A stretch of 64,000 bases of DNA. Origin: a virus. Shown in pieces: positions 1 to 6,749 of this stretch. Positions within the stretch are counted from its first letter, which is position 1; every line of letters starts with the position of its first letter. The notes under the pieces are model-generated. The model saw nothing but the letters and a program-made list of their open reading frames with translations. It was not told the origin of the DNA and did not search any database. The translations under genes and the position numbers were made by a program. Location of the stretch: IMG/VR virus record IMGVR_UViG_3300047472_000191, positions 1 through 64,000 of that record; one strand, 5' to 3'.

Positions 1-1
1 G

Positions 2-61
2 GGCCCAGACTTCCTGGCACCCCAGACCTGGCACGGAGAGATCACGAAGGCAGGAACCTGA
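2..61 (+). CDS. C-terminal end of an upstream gene (partial)
   Basis: An open frame enters from the left edge and ends at TGA 59-61, three bases before the next start. Only about 19 residues are visible (ending TWHGEITKAGT), so no function can be given. The AGGA that serves the next gene lies inside this tail, typical of a tightly packed operon. Confidence 0.5.
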   Translation, partial: GPDFLAPQTWHGEITKAGT

Positions 62-63
62 AC

Positions 64-384
64 ATGATCGACACCCCCGAACTCAACAAACTGTCCAAGA
101 TCGACGATGAGGGCGACAACCAGATCATCGGCGAGTTCCTGGAATGGGCCGGAGAGAACGGCTACCACTTCACCAAGACCGTGACCTACACCGACACCCG
201 TGAAAGCCTGATCCACGCGGGCCGCTTCTACGACGTTCCCGTGGAGGTAGAGCAGCCCGTCGAGATCAAAGAGGTCATCGCGCACTATTTCGGGATCGAT
301 CTGGACAAGGTGCGGGCGGAGAAGGAAGCCGTCTATGCGTCGCTCCGTGCGGCCTCCGTGTGCCAGCGTGGTGCCACCGGCTGA
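64..384 (+). CDS. conserved small phage protein
   Basis: 106 residues, mostly acidic and soluble. It resembles a small protein family common in phages, recognised from the IGEFLEWA segment near residue 23 and a C-terminal helix ending HYFGIDLDKVRAEKEAV. Function is unknown. The start is supported by AGGA 8 bases upstream. The next gene shares the YF...DLDK...A pattern, so the two may be distant paralogues. A hairpin terminator follows the gene. Confidence 0.85.
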   Translation: MIDTPELNKLSKIDDEGDNQIIGEFLEWAGENGYHFTKTVTYTDTRESLIHAGRFYDVPVEVEQPVEIKEVIAHYFGIDLDKVRAEKEAVYASLRAASVCQRGATG

Positions 385-402
385 TCTGCCGTCCAGCGTG
401 GG

Positions 403-422
403 CCCCTGCCGACTGGTAGGGG
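403..422 (+). terminator. hairpin terminator
   Basis: CCCCTGCC/GGTAGGGG stem with a 4-base loop followed by a short T-rich tail; ends the transcript of the gene at 64. Confidence 0.6.
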
Positions 423-451
423 CTTTCTGCTTGCCCTGCCTAGCCTCATCA

Positions 452-467
452 TGCTAGGGTAGATATA
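452..467 (+). promoter_or_regulatory. phage promoter/operator element
   Basis: TGCTAGGGTAGATATA with TTGCCC 18 bases upstream of TAGGGT. It drives the gene at 496 through the leader used throughout the phage (ACCGAGGAGA before ATG). Confidence 0.8.
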
Positions 468-495
468 AAGGGCGCACTGAACCGAGGAGAGTCCC

Positions 496-843
496 ATGGC
501 CAAGAAAGAGCCCCTCAAGAAAGCCACCCTGCTCCCTGGAGGCGGCCGACGCTGGGCCTGGGACGGCACAGGCGGCATACGGCACACGGTCGACTACGAC
601 GGCAAGTCAGGATCGACGGTATGGACCGTCTGGCACGGGGACCTGCCTATGCGCTGTGAGCAGCCCTGGTTCTTGGTGAGATCCCTCGGAGAAGTCCAGG
701 AGAACATCAAGTACTTCCGTAACGCCGACCTGGACAAGATCCACGCCAACAGGGCGATGCTCGCCTGCGGCCTACACCCTGACCAGCACTCGCCCATGAG
801 CTACTGCAACTGCGGCCCCTGCCAGGGCATCCCAGCCTTCTGA
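496..843 (+). CDS. hypothetical protein
   Basis: 115 residues, basic N-terminus (KKEPLKKA). Residues 75-100 (KYFRNADLDKIHANRA) resemble the C-terminal helix of the gene at 64. The C-terminus is Cys/His-bearing (YCNCGPCQG), which could bind a metal. Start chosen for GAGGAGA just upstream. First gene of a rightward operon of closely spaced genes running to 2690. No function recognised. Confidence 0.8.
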   Translation: MAKKEPLKKATLLPGGGRRWAWDGTGGIRHTVDYDGKSGSTVWTVWHGDLPMRCEQPWFLVRSLGEVQENIKYFRNADLDKIHANRAMLACGLHPDQHSPMSYCNCGPCQGIPAF

Positions 844-852
844 GAGGACCCC

Positions 853-1254
853 ATGAACACCCCCAAGAAGCCCGGCGGTATCACCGTCACCAAGGAAGCC
901 GTCTACAAGCTGCTCCCCGACGCCGACTCCCTGGCCCTGGCCTGGATCAAGGCGTGGGCCGACAAGGTGCCCTCGGGCACTGAGACGGTCGTGGCCAAGA
1001 TGAAGTGCGCCCTGGCCGACGGCCCGTGCGGGTGCCCCGAGGACGCCTACACGTTCAAGTGCACGGGCCCCTACCTGCCGGTACCCCTGGAGATCCTCAT
1101 GGACTGGATTCTCCCCTCGGACGGTTACCCGTGCCTTGTTCCCGGTGTGAAGGGTGGCATGCTCCCTGCGCCTCAGGCAGTTGTGGCGGATGGTCACGTG
1201 CGCGAGGTCCCGTTCGCGGGGCCGGGTATGGCCCTGTACGTCAAGAAGATCTGA
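853..1254 (+). CDS. hypothetical protein
   Basis: 133 residues. Visible features are an N-terminal helix-rich part (ALAWIKAWADKV) and a Cys cluster around residues 51-66 (CALADGPCGCPEDAYTFKC) that may hold a metal. GAGAGGA precedes the ATG; only 9 bases separate it from the previous stop. No family recognised. Confidence 0.75.
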   Translation: MNTPKKPGGITVTKEAVYKLLPDADSLALAWIKAWADKVPSGTETVVAKMKCALADGPCGCPEDAYTFKCTGPYLPVPLEILMDWILPSDGYPCLVPGVKGGMLPAPQAVVADGHVREVPFAGPGMALYVKKI

Positions 1255-1263
1255 GGAGACGCC

Positions 1264-1515
1264 GTGCCCGAACTGCCCGAACTGCCCGAACTGCCCGAAC
1301 TGCCCGAACTGCCTCCGCCCGGCAGCACCGTTCATTACATGGTGCTCTACCGCTTTCCGGGAGACGACACCTGGGAGGGCACTATTCCCTCCCCCGATCT
1401 CGCTTGGGTGAAGGGGCGCCGGGCCGCCTTCCGGAAGAGGTGGCCCGGTGTTGAGGCGCACATCGTCCAGCGCACCACCGACGTGACGACTGCCTTTGTG
1501 GAGGACACTCCGTGA
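1264..1515 (+). CDS. small protein with PEL tandem repeat at the N-terminus
   Basis: 83 residues from a GTG start with GAGGAGA upstream. Residues 2-16 are five copies of Pro-Glu-Leu, encoded by five perfect 9-base repeats. The remaining ~60 residues form a basic alpha/beta-looking domain (HYMVLYRFPGDDTWEG). It overlaps the next gene by 4 bases (GTGA). Function unknown; the repeat number could vary between relatives. Confidence 0.75.
   Translation: MPELPELPELPELPELPPPGSTVHYMVLYRFPGDDTWEGTIPSPDLAWVKGRRAAFRKRWPGVEAHIVQRTTDVTTAFVEDTP
1267..1311 (+). repeat. five perfect tandem copies of a 9-base unit
   Basis: CCCGAACTG repeated five times without a mismatch inside the gene at 1264. A unit length divisible by three keeps the frame open. 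Confidence 0.95.
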
Positions 1516-1760
1516 ACACTCCGACCGGCAATAGGCCCGAGAACCAACACCCCGCTCGCGGGAGTTCCCTCGGGGCATGGGTGCAGCCCGGCTTCAGTAG
1601 GCGGAAGATCGACTCTGAACAGAGTACGGAGATCCGGGAAAAGTTCAGGGCCGCCCGTGAGGAGAACCCGGATATACCCAAAGCCGTCTTCGCCCGGACT
1701 GTCGCCCCCGACTACGGGGTATCCGCCGCCACCATCGTCAAAATCATTACCAACGTCTAA
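1512..1760 (+). CDS. small HTH-containing protein
   Basis: 82 residues, GTG start overlapping the previous stop. The last ~45 residues look like a helix-turn-helix: a helix (EIREKFRAAREEN), then KAVFARTVAPDYGVSAATIV, where DYGVS-xxTI is the usual turn and recognition helix. The N-terminal third is polar and probably disordered. Likely DNA-binding; target unknown. Confidence 0.7.
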   Translation: MNTPTGNRPENQHPARGSSLGAWVQPGFSRRKIDSEQSTEIREKFRAAREENPDIPKAVFARTVAPDYGVSAATIVKIITNV

Positions 1761-1769
1761 GGAGACTCC

Positions 1770-1973
1770 ATGAACAGGCAGATCATCCCCCTGGTCTTCC
1801 GCGTGGAAGTCGAGACCAGCGACACCAGCTCCGCCGCCATAGCCGCGATCATCGACGACATCGACGACCAGGTATCCGGCCAGCTCCGCGAACTCCGGAT
1901 CAAGGACGGCACCGCCGCCCGCAGCGTCGACTACCAGGCGGTCTCGATGCACGGCCAGGAGAGGGGCGACTGA
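1770..1973 (+). CDS. hypothetical protein
   Basis: 67 residues, with AGGAGAC before ATG. The composition suggests a beta strand (IIPLVFRVEVET) followed by an amphipathic helix (AIAAIIDDIDDQVSGQLREL). No family recognised. It sits inside the 496-2690 operon. Confidence 0.7.
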   Translation: MNRQIIPLVFRVEVETSDTSSAAIAAIIDDIDDQVSGQLRELRIKDGTAARSVDYQAVSMHGQERGD

Positions 1974-1975
1974 TC

Positions 1976-2188
1976 ATGGACGGCACTACACCGGAAAACC
2001 CTGTTCCCTCCGGAAAGGCTGCTCTTGCCGCAGCCCGTGAGCTGCTGGAGAGGGCTCAAAAGGCTCTAGCGGCTGCCGAGGTGGGCGGGACGCATGGTTG
2101 GGGCCCGTTCGCAGACATCGTGATCATGGACGAGGTAGCCGAGTTCAAGACGTATCCGGCGCCGATCAAGGCAGCGAAGGGGGAGTAA
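1976..2188 (+). CDS. hypothetical protein
   Basis: 70 residues. The first half is an Ala-rich helix (AALAAARELLERAQKALAAA), possibly a short coiled coil. It begins 3 bases after the preceding stop and its TAA overlaps the next ATG (TAATG), so translation is probably coupled. Function unknown. Confidence 0.65.
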   Translation: MDGTTPENPVPSGKAALAAARELLERAQKALAAAEVGGTHGWGPFADIVIMDEVAEFKTYPAPIKAAKGE

Positions 2189-2451
2189 TGGGCTGGGGAG
2201 GACCAGGCGGCCTCACAGGAGTCGCCGCTGTAGCGGAAGGCCAGGAACTCCAGGCGTATCTGGACGGCTGGATCGAGCAGGGGATCTTCCGGGAAGGCAA
2301 GATCATCTGGGATCCCCAGGAAGGCTGCCACTGGGTAGAGGTCAGCCTCACTTACGGGCTCTCCCGGGAGTGGTCGGCTGATCAATTCCGCGCCTACATC
2401 CAGGGCGTGAAGGACGCGACCCGGCATCACGGCAGGGAGGAACGGCAGTGA
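2188..2451 (+). CDS. hypothetical protein
   Basis: 87 residues starting at the ATG that overlaps the previous stop. An upstream in-frame start at 2098 would lie wholly inside the preceding gene and is rejected. Contains an acidic domain with several Trp and an amphipathic C-terminal helix (WSADQFRAYIQGVKDATRHH). No known family. Confidence 0.7.
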   Translation: MGWGGPGGLTGVAAVAEGQELQAYLDGWIEQGIFREGKIIWDPQEGCHWVEVSLTYGLSREWSADQFRAYIQGVKDATRHHGREERQ

Positions 2452-2690
2452 CGGGGCGTTCGAAGCACCTGGAGATAGCCCACGGGATCCGCTGGCAGAT
2501 CCAGAGCGGCGACTACGAGCCCGGGGAACTCCTGCCTACCCTGGAAGAGCTGGATCAGGAGTGGGAGGTCACCAGCCCCACCATGCTCCGCGCTCTGGGG
2601 GTTCTGGAGCGGGATGACACGCTCCGGCGGGGTGAGAACGGCTGGACCGTGGTGGGGGATCCCGGGATTGGCGGCAGTGCTCGGGGGTAG
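2448..2690 (+). CDS. GntR-type winged-helix regulator (short)
   Basis: 80 residues, GTG start overlapping the previous stop by 4 bases. Residues 8-65 match the GntR winged helix: HGIRWQIQSGDYEPGELLPT, then a recognition-helix region (EVTSPTMLRALGVLER) and a wing (RRGENGWTVV). There is no effector domain, so it is a bare DNA-binding unit, as is common in actinomycete plasmids and phages. A second GntR-type protein is at 13217. Could regulate early promoters. Confidence 0.8.
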   Translation: MTGRSKHLEIAHGIRWQIQSGDYEPGELLPTLEELDQEWEVTSPTMLRALGVLERDDTLRRGENGWTVVGDPGIGGSARG

Positions 2691-2731
2691 GCTGTTTGGT
2701 GGACCCTTCGGGGTTCGTGACGGAGACAGGG

Positions 2732-2761
2732 ACGGCCGGACGTGTGGAAGCGTCTGGCCGT
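2732..2761 (+). terminator. hairpin terminator
   Basis: 11-base stem ACGGCCGGACG/CGTCTGGCCGT with one G-T pair, followed by TTCGTTG; ends the 496-2690 operon. Confidence 0.75.
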
Positions 2762-2798
2762 TTCGTTGTGTCTGGGGGTTGTGGCGCCTCAATCAACG

Positions 2799-2816
2799 TG
2801 CTAGGGTAGATATATC
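2799..2816 (+). promoter_or_regulatory. phage promoter/operator element
   Basis: Perfect TGCTAGGGTAGATATATC; TTGTGG 17 bases upstream of TAGGGT. Drives the genes at 2850-3517. Confidence 0.85.
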
Positions 2817-2849
2817 AGCACAGGGAAACACCAAACCGAGGAGAATCCC

Positions 2850-2990
2850 ATGTCGTACGCCACGATCGCCCGATTCGCCGCCATGTTCGCCCTCATGGGC
2901 ACGGGGCACTGGATCATCGCCCTGCTGGTCTGGGGAGTCGGCTACGGCGCCCAGAAGGCCCTGTACACCCACCTGATGAACAAGATCTGA
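2850..2990 (+). CDS. small single-span membrane protein
   Basis: 46 residues, preceded by the standard CGAGGAGAATCCC leader. Hydrophobic from about residue 5 to 35 (MFALMGTGHWIIALLVWGVG), enough for one membrane span, with a basic C-terminus (QKALYTHLMNKI). Function unknown; small phage membrane proteins of this type can act in exclusion or lysis control, but nothing here decides it. First gene of the 2850-3517 operon. Confidence 0.75.
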   Translation: MSYATIARFAAMFALMGTGHWIIALLVWGVGYGAQKALYTHLMNKI

Positions 2991-3001
2991 GGAGACCTGC
3001 C

Positions 3002-3202
3002 GTGGCTACGCCCTCTTACAAGATCACCTGGACTGTCGGTCTGCTCTTCCGAGGCACCGTTCGCCGGGCCTTCCTGCGGGACGGTGTCAGGTTCACCGAG
3101 GACAAAGGGCCCCTGGACTCCCAGTTCATTATCTGGCCGACTTCCAGAGCGCAGTACGACGCTCTGATGGCCTGGACGCGCCGCGTATCCGAAACCGCCT
3201 GA
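3002..3202 (+). CDS. hypothetical protein
   Basis: 66 residues, GTG start with GGAGAC upstream, 11 bases after the small membrane protein. Mixed alpha/beta with a beta-rich start (YKITWTVGLLFRG). No family recognised. Confidence 0.7.
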   Translation: MATPSYKITWTVGLLFRGTVRRAFLRDGVRFTEDKGPLDSQFIIWPTSRAQYDALMAWTRRVSETA

Positions 3203-3220
3203 GACGTCAGGAGATACCCC

Positions 3221-3517
3221 ATGCCTACGAACACCGAACGGCTGGCCCGGATCATCGGAGAGGCCGCGCCCTTGATTGCCGTGGCCTTGAGCGACGTCGA
3301 GATTCCCCAGGAGCTGATGTTTTCGTACTCCGAGTACGCCGTGATCGTTCGCCCGATAAATACGGACGCCTCGGCCCGGCGCTTCAACAAGGCGTCTTTT
3401 GCCGTGGTGGATGCCGCGTTCCAGGGCGCTGGGTGGGAGCGCCGTATCTCGTTCACTGGGGGCAATCCGAGGGCGGAGGTGCACGCGTTCGTCCCGGGGT
3501 GGTTGCCACGCCTGTAG
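3221..3517 (+). CDS. hypothetical protein
   Basis: 98 residues, AGGAGAT before ATG. Alpha/beta composition, with a central strand (EYAVIVRPI). Last gene of the 2850-3517 operon; no terminator hairpin is obvious before the next promoter, only 6 bases on. Confidence 0.7.
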   Translation: MPTNTERLARIIGEAAPLIAVALSDVEIPQELMFSYSEYAVIVRPINTDASARRFNKASFAVVDAAFQGAGWERRISFTGGNPRAEVHAFVPGWLPRL

Positions 3518-3522
3518 GGGTG

Positions 3523-3540
3523 TGCTAGGGTAGATATATC
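3523..3540 (+). promoter_or_regulatory. phage promoter/operator element
   Basis: Perfect TGCTAGGGTAGATATATC with TTGCCA 17 bases upstream of TAGGGT; drives the gene at 3574. Confidence 0.85.
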
Positions 3541-3573
3541 AGCTCAGGGGAACACCGAACCGAGGAGAATCCC

Positions 3574-3762
3574 ATGGAAGCCGTTAACAAGATCGCCACG
3601 CACCTGCTGTTCGTCGACAACGACCCCGAGATGCTGGACCACGGCAAGCAGCGCGTAGCCGAGCAGTTCGCCCGGAAGGCTGGTCTTGAGGGCCTGGGTA
3701 TCGAATACCCTGAGCTGGTGGCCCGCGCTCGCGTTCACGTCCGTGAGAACCTGATGGGCTGA
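3574..3762 (+). CDS. hypothetical protein
   Basis: 62 residues, mostly helical and acidic/basic mixed (HLLFVDNDPEMLDHGKQRVA). Standard GAGGAGAATCCC leader before ATG. Monocistronic: own promoter upstream and hairpin downstream. Function unknown. Confidence 0.75.
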   Translation: MEAVNKIATHLLFVDNDPEMLDHGKQRVAEQFARKAGLEGLGIEYPELVARARVHVRENLMG

Positions 3763-3780
3763 TCGTCTGCTGTACCGAGG

Positions 3781-3798
3781 GGGCCGGGAAACCGGCCC
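3781..3798 (+). terminator. hairpin terminator
   Basis: GGGCCGG-GAAA-CCGGCCC followed by TTTCGG; ends the gene at 3574. Confidence 0.7.
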
Positions 3799-3839
3799 TT
3801 TCGGCGTTTCCCGGGGGTGTTGTATGCCTCCACCTCATG

Positions 3840-3857
3840 TGCTAGGGTAGATATATC
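3840..3857 (+). promoter_or_regulatory. phage promoter/operator element
   Basis: Perfect TGCTAGGGTAGATATATC with TTGTAT 17 bases upstream of TAGGGT; drives the gene at 3891. Confidence 0.85.
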
Positions 3858-3890
3858 AGCAGGGAACACCACACCAGGGGAGATCTCGAA

Positions 3891-4319
3891 ATGACTGTCA
3901 AGAACTTCTGGATGAACGCAACCACCGCCGACGCCGAAGCCTTCTACTACGTCATCCCCGCCCAGGGCCGCGAATGGCAGATCACCCGAGCCCAGGCCGC
4001 CCAGTTCACCTTCGACCCCGAGTTCCCCTTCGGATGGCGCGTAGAGCGCCGCATCGTCGAATCCGAAGTAACCGCCTGCCCCTGGTGCGGCGCACGCCCC
4101 GTGATCTTCGAACGCGACGTTGACGGCTGGGCCTCCACCGGAACGTGCGGCAGCAGGCAGTGTAATGGTCTCCGACGCTGTGACGGCTGCGGCAAGGACA
4201 ACTGCCACATCCTCGGCAGCGTGCGCGGTCACCTCTGCGATACCTGCAACGAGACGGCCCGGAAGAACGGCCTGGAAGCTGCCCCCGACCGCTACGCCCT
4301 CGTAGCCTCCACCTGGTAG
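3891..4319 (+). CDS. zinc-ribbon-like protein
   Basis: 142 residues. The C-terminal half carries paired Cys motifs: CPWC (~64), CGSRQC (~86), CDGCGKDNC (~97) and CDTC (~118), enough for two zinc sites. The N-terminal half (WMNATTADAEAFYYVIPA) has no recognised fold. Probably a nucleic-acid or protein-binding zinc protein; role unknown. Monocistronic, and ends in a bidirectional terminator against the convergent gene at 4379. Confidence 0.75.
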   Translation: MTVKNFWMNATTADAEAFYYVIPAQGREWQITRAQAAQFTFDPEFPFGWRVERRIVESEVTACPWCGARPVIFERDVDGWASTGTCGSRQCNGLRRCDGCGKDNCHILGSVRGHLCDTCNETARKNGLEAAPDRYALVASTW

Positions 4320-4332
4320 GCCCTGAGCACAC

Positions 4333-4371
4333 AAAGAAGCCCCGACTCCTCCAGGAAGTCGGGGCTTCTTT
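4333..4371. terminator. bidirectional terminator
   Basis: 15-base perfect stem AAAGAAGCCCCGACT/AGTCGGGGCTTCTTT between convergent genes; T-run on both strands. Confidence 0.9.
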
Positions 4372-4378
4372 GTATGGC

Positions 4379-4915
4379 CTACTCCGAGCGGCTTGCGCGG
4401 CTCTGCCCCCACTCGATGACCTCGGGGGATGCCGGAAGGGATCCGACCTTCATCACGGGCGGCACGAACGGGTACAGCTCACCGCGCACGTTCTGCCTTA
4501 CCCGCTGCTGCATGGCCAGAAGGCCGCCCCGCGCCAACGGGTTCATCTTCTGGCCGTGCATCCGCTCCCACACCGTCACGGTCCGCTTGAACAGGGCGGC
4601 CCACCGGCCGGTGCTGATGTGGGCGGCGCACGCCTTGCACGCGGCCCAGTCTTCCCCGGACATGTGCTGGTCCTGCCCGGGGAGGGGGAAGTCCTTGACG
4701 GGCAGGATGAACGAGTCTTCGTCGTCCAGGTTGCAGAAGTCGCACCGGTACAGCGGCTTCACTTCATCCTGGTCTACCGGCACCGGGGCGTGTCCTCCGG
4801 CGTCCTGGAAGCCGTGTACCCATTCCTGCCGGGTGCCGTCGTCGTTTTCGAGCAGGGAGAGGATGCGGCGGCATACTGCGCACACTTTCGCGCGTCCGGG
4901 TCGGGTGTCGCCCAT
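4379..4915 (-). CDS. Cys-rich (zinc-finger-like) hypothetical protein
   Basis: 178 residues. Cys pairs CAVC (~12), CDFC (~58) and CKAC (~91) suggest one or two structural zinc sites in the first 100 residues; the remainder is helical and basic. ACCCCGAGGAGACC precedes the ATG. Its promoter differs from its neighbours: the common 18-base element lies upstream in the reverse orientation and a separate TATTCT follows it. Function unknown. Confidence 0.75.
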   Translation of the reverse strand: MGDTRPGRAKVCAVCRRILSLLENDDGTRQEWVHGFQDAGGHAPVPVDQDEVKPLYRCDFCNLDDEDSFILPVKDFPLPGQDQHMSGEDWAACKACAAHISTGRWAALFKRTVTVWERMHGQKMNPLARGGLLAMQQRVRQNVRGELYPFVPPVMKVGSLPASPEVIEWGQSRASRSE

Positions 4916-4954
4916 GGTGGTCTCCTCGGGGTGGGGTGGCGCTCTGTCCAGAAT

Positions 4955-4971
4955 AACAGGGTAGATAAATC
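4955..4971 (+). promoter_or_regulatory. reversed copy of the phage operator element
   Basis: AACAGGGTAGATAAATC points away from the leftward gene at 4379-4915. Read on the minus strand, the element is followed directly by TTATTCT, a separate -10 for that gene. The same arrangement occurs at 46957. As a + strand promoter it would read into the hairpin at 5059. Confidence 0.6.
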
Positions 4972-4972
4972 T

Positions 4973-5102
4973 TCGCTTGCGCGGTTCGAACGCCAGGTCT
5001 ACGGTGAAAACATAAGACTCCGGGTCAAACCGGACGACATATCAAGGACACCCATGACGGAAGGCCCGCATACGCCTCACCTTGCCTGCGTACGGGCCTT
5101 CC
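4973..5102 (+). ncRNA. possible short transcript ending in a hairpin
   Basis: Between the + oriented element at 4955 and a strong hairpin (GGAAGGCCCG/CGGGCCTTCC, 5059-5102) there is no clear gene. A 24-codon frame starts at 5054 after AAGGACACCC and runs through the hairpin to 5128. Could be a small RNA, a leader peptide or the remains of a deleted gene. Confidence 0.3.
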
Positions 5103-5213
5103 CGCCTGCTCCGGCTGGCTGTCGGTAGCCGTCCAGAGCGTGGAAGGCATCCAGCTGGGTAGACGGTCTGCACTGCTCCCTGGGACCCCTCTGACTTCTC
5201 GGGGGACAGCAAA

Positions 5214-5252
5214 GAAGGGGATCGGGCTGTCGTCTCCGGCCCGATCCCCTTC
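5214..5252 (-). terminator. hairpin terminator
   Basis: 14-base perfect stem GAAGGGGATCGGGC/GCCCGATCCCCTTC; backs up the weaker hairpin at 5263 downstream of the gene at 5304. Confidence 0.75.
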
Positions 5253-5262
5253 ATGCGGCGCC

Positions 5263-5299
5263 GACGGGGCGCAGCCTGTGCGGCTACGCCCCGTGTCGG
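5263..5299 (-). terminator. hairpin downstream of the gene at 5304
   Basis: Inverted repeat built on GGGGCG/CGCCCC with flanking CGAC/GTCG, directly after the stop of the leftward gene. Confidence 0.5.
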
Positions 5300-5303
5300 G
5301 TGA

Positions 5304-5555
5304 TCAGTTGTCGTACGGGCCGCCGATGTCGACGACGGAGCCGTTGCTGTTGACGCGCTTCCTGTAGGCCTGTTCGGCGCGCATTTTCTCGGCCTCGAAG
5401 ATCTCCAGGAGCCCGTCCAGGGTGGCTTCCGGGTTCTCCGCGATGTAGCGACGGGTGACGTTGACGGCGTAGGTGCGAGCCATGATCCAGGATTCTTCGA
5501 AGGCTCGCTGGCCGGTGATCTTGCCGGTCTCGTCGCGGCCGTTGTGGCTGTCCAT
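5304..5555 (-). CDS. hypothetical protein
   Basis: 83 residues, largely helical and charged (ARTYAVNVTRRYIAENPEAT). Leader CCGAACCGAGGAGACTCCC before ATG. Monocistronic with its own element at 5586 and double hairpin downstream. No family recognised. Confidence 0.75.
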   Translation of the reverse strand: MDSHNGRDETGKITGQRAFEESWIMARTYAVNVTRRYIAENPEATLDGLLEIFEAEKMRAEQAYRKRVNSNGSVVDIGGPYDN

Positions 5556-5585
5556 GGGAGTCTCCTCGGTTCGGTGTCTCTCTTC

Positions 5586-5603
5586 GATATATCTACCCTA
5601 GCA
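5586..5603 (-). promoter_or_regulatory. phage promoter/operator element
   Basis: Perfect element on the minus strand; TTGCAG 18 bases upstream of TAGGGT; drives the gene at 5304. Confidence 0.85.
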
Positions 5604-5627
5604 GGCGCTGTGAGGGCTCTGCAACCC

Positions 5628-5921
5628 TCAGTCCTCCTGGATGATCTCTCCGGGTTCGAGCCGGTACATGAAGCCCTTGGAGACGGCGTAGACGAGTCCG
5701 TCCCGGAACTCCCGTACCCGTCCTGTGATGACCTGTCCTTCGTACAGGAACTGGACGTTGTGGCCGACCTGGGCGAGGCAGAACAGTACGGTCTCCGTCT
5801 CCTTGAGGGCGGTCCACGTTTCGGGGGTGAAGACGCCGTCCCGGTTGTCCTTGCCGTACTCGTCGGTCATGTAGAAGTCGAGGGCTTCGGCGAGCAGTGT
5901 GAGCTGTTCGGGAGTGAACAC
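5628..5921 (-). CDS. hypothetical protein
   Basis: 97 residues. The N-terminal half is helical (FTPEQLTLLAEALDFYMTDE); the C-terminal half is beta-rich with a short SH3-like look (VQFLYEGQVITGRVREF). GAGGAGACTCCC before GTG/ATG-type start. Function unknown. Confidence 0.75.
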   Translation of the reverse strand: MFTPEQLTLLAEALDFYMTDEYGKDNRDGVFTPETWTALKETETVLFCLAQVGHNVQFLYEGQVITGRVREFRDGLVYAVSKGFMYRLEPGEIIQED

Positions 5922-5947
5922 GGGAGTCTCCTCTTTTCGGTGTCTCT

Positions 5948-5965
5948 GATGTATCTACCCTAGCA
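5948..5965 (-). promoter_or_regulatory. phage promoter/operator element
   Basis: TGCTAGGGTAGATACATC on the minus strand; drives the gene at 5628. Confidence 0.8.
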
Positions 5966-5966
5966 C

Positions 5967-6226
5967 ACTTTGAGGGAAAAGGAGACCCCCGGACAAGCCA
6001 ACCTGATTCCCAGTCCCGCAACAAACCCTACACACGCCCCAGAACCGACAGAACGGCCCCCAGGAGCGCCTAGAACCCCCTGTAAGGTCCCGAGACCTCA
6101 GAAAGATCCCGAAAGCCCTGTAGATCGCCGCACAGGGCCGTTAAGGTGAAGCGGTGCCCTCGGAGGCGCAAACCGCTCAACGCCGTCACACGAACTAGGG
6201 CGTTGCGGGGCCTTCCGAGGGCACTC
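5967..6226 (-). other. 260-base non-coding stretch with a long hairpin
   Basis: No credible gene. The right part (6154-6224) folds into a long interrupted hairpin, GTGCCCTCGGAGG pairing with CCTTCCGAGGGCAC, and an inner CAACGCC/GGCGTTG pair. It lies just after the stop of the leftward gene at 6227 and probably ends that operon. CCCTGT/ACAGGG at about 6115-6135 is a smaller hairpin. Nothing else is recognised. Confidence 0.5.
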
Positions 6227-6541
6227 TCACGCCCGGGGAGCGGTGGGGGTGATCTGCACGCTCGCTCCGCAGTCGCAGCGGTGTTCCCCGTGCCACATCG
6301 AGCCGTCGCAGTCCGGCACCCATTCCAGCGTCACCGGGATGGCCTCCATAGTCACGAGGTCGTGCCAGTCGCCCCAACTGGCGGGAGGCTGCTTGCCGCA
6401 GGCGGCATGGACCAGCTGGGCTTGCCCCTCCTCGATCTCCAGCCGGTACCGGTTGTCTCCCGGAGGGCACGTGCAGCCGGTCTCCTCGTACTCCGGTTCG
6501 TCGGAGTCGTCGGTAGGCTCAAAGAAGTTCAGAGCGGTCAC
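6227..6541 (-). CDS. hypothetical protein with Cys residues
   Basis: 104 residues from a GTG that overlaps the end of the upstream gene; a longer start at 6673 would lie inside that gene and is rejected. Acidic N-terminus (FFEPTDDSDEPEYEE), then Cys pairs (CTCPPG, HRCDCGA) that may bind a metal. Last gene of the 8220-to-6227 leftward operon. Confidence 0.65.
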   Translation of the reverse strand: MTALNFFEPTDDSDEPEYEETGCTCPPGDNRYRLEIEEGQAQLVHAACGKQPPASWGDWHDLVTMEAIPVTLEWVPDCDGSMWHGEHRCDCGASVQITPTAPRA

Positions 6542-6749
6542 GGGTGATCTCCGGATCGATCTCGTCGGCGGCCTCATTGCAGTCGCCCATGTGGTCATCG
6601 GTGTAGTCGCGGAGTCGCTCCGAGTTGCGGATCTTCTCTGCCAGCTCGTGGGCGAACGCGTCGATACGAGCACTCGCTTTCTCGGAACGCTCGGGGGAGT
6701 GGGGGCCTCCAGCCATCAGGGCCGCATATAGGTCTGCCCTGGCGCTCAC
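6519..6749 (-). CDS. small helical protein
   Basis: 76 residues from a GTG in a 4-base overlap (GTGA) with the upstream gene; longer in-frame starts lie inside that gene. Helical and charged (SARIDAFAHELAEKIRNSER). Resembles actinophage/Streptomyces small proteins of unknown role. Overlaps the downstream gene by 23 bases. Confidence 0.65.
   Translation of the reverse strand: MSARADLYAALMAGGPHSPERSEKASARIDAFAHELAEKIRNSERLRDYTDDHMGDCNEAADEIDPEITRDRSELL

Noticed and set aside
772-1578. 268-codon minus frame with a QFG repeat
   Set aside because: It is the antisense of the PEL repeat gene at 1264, which has an RBS and fits the operon.
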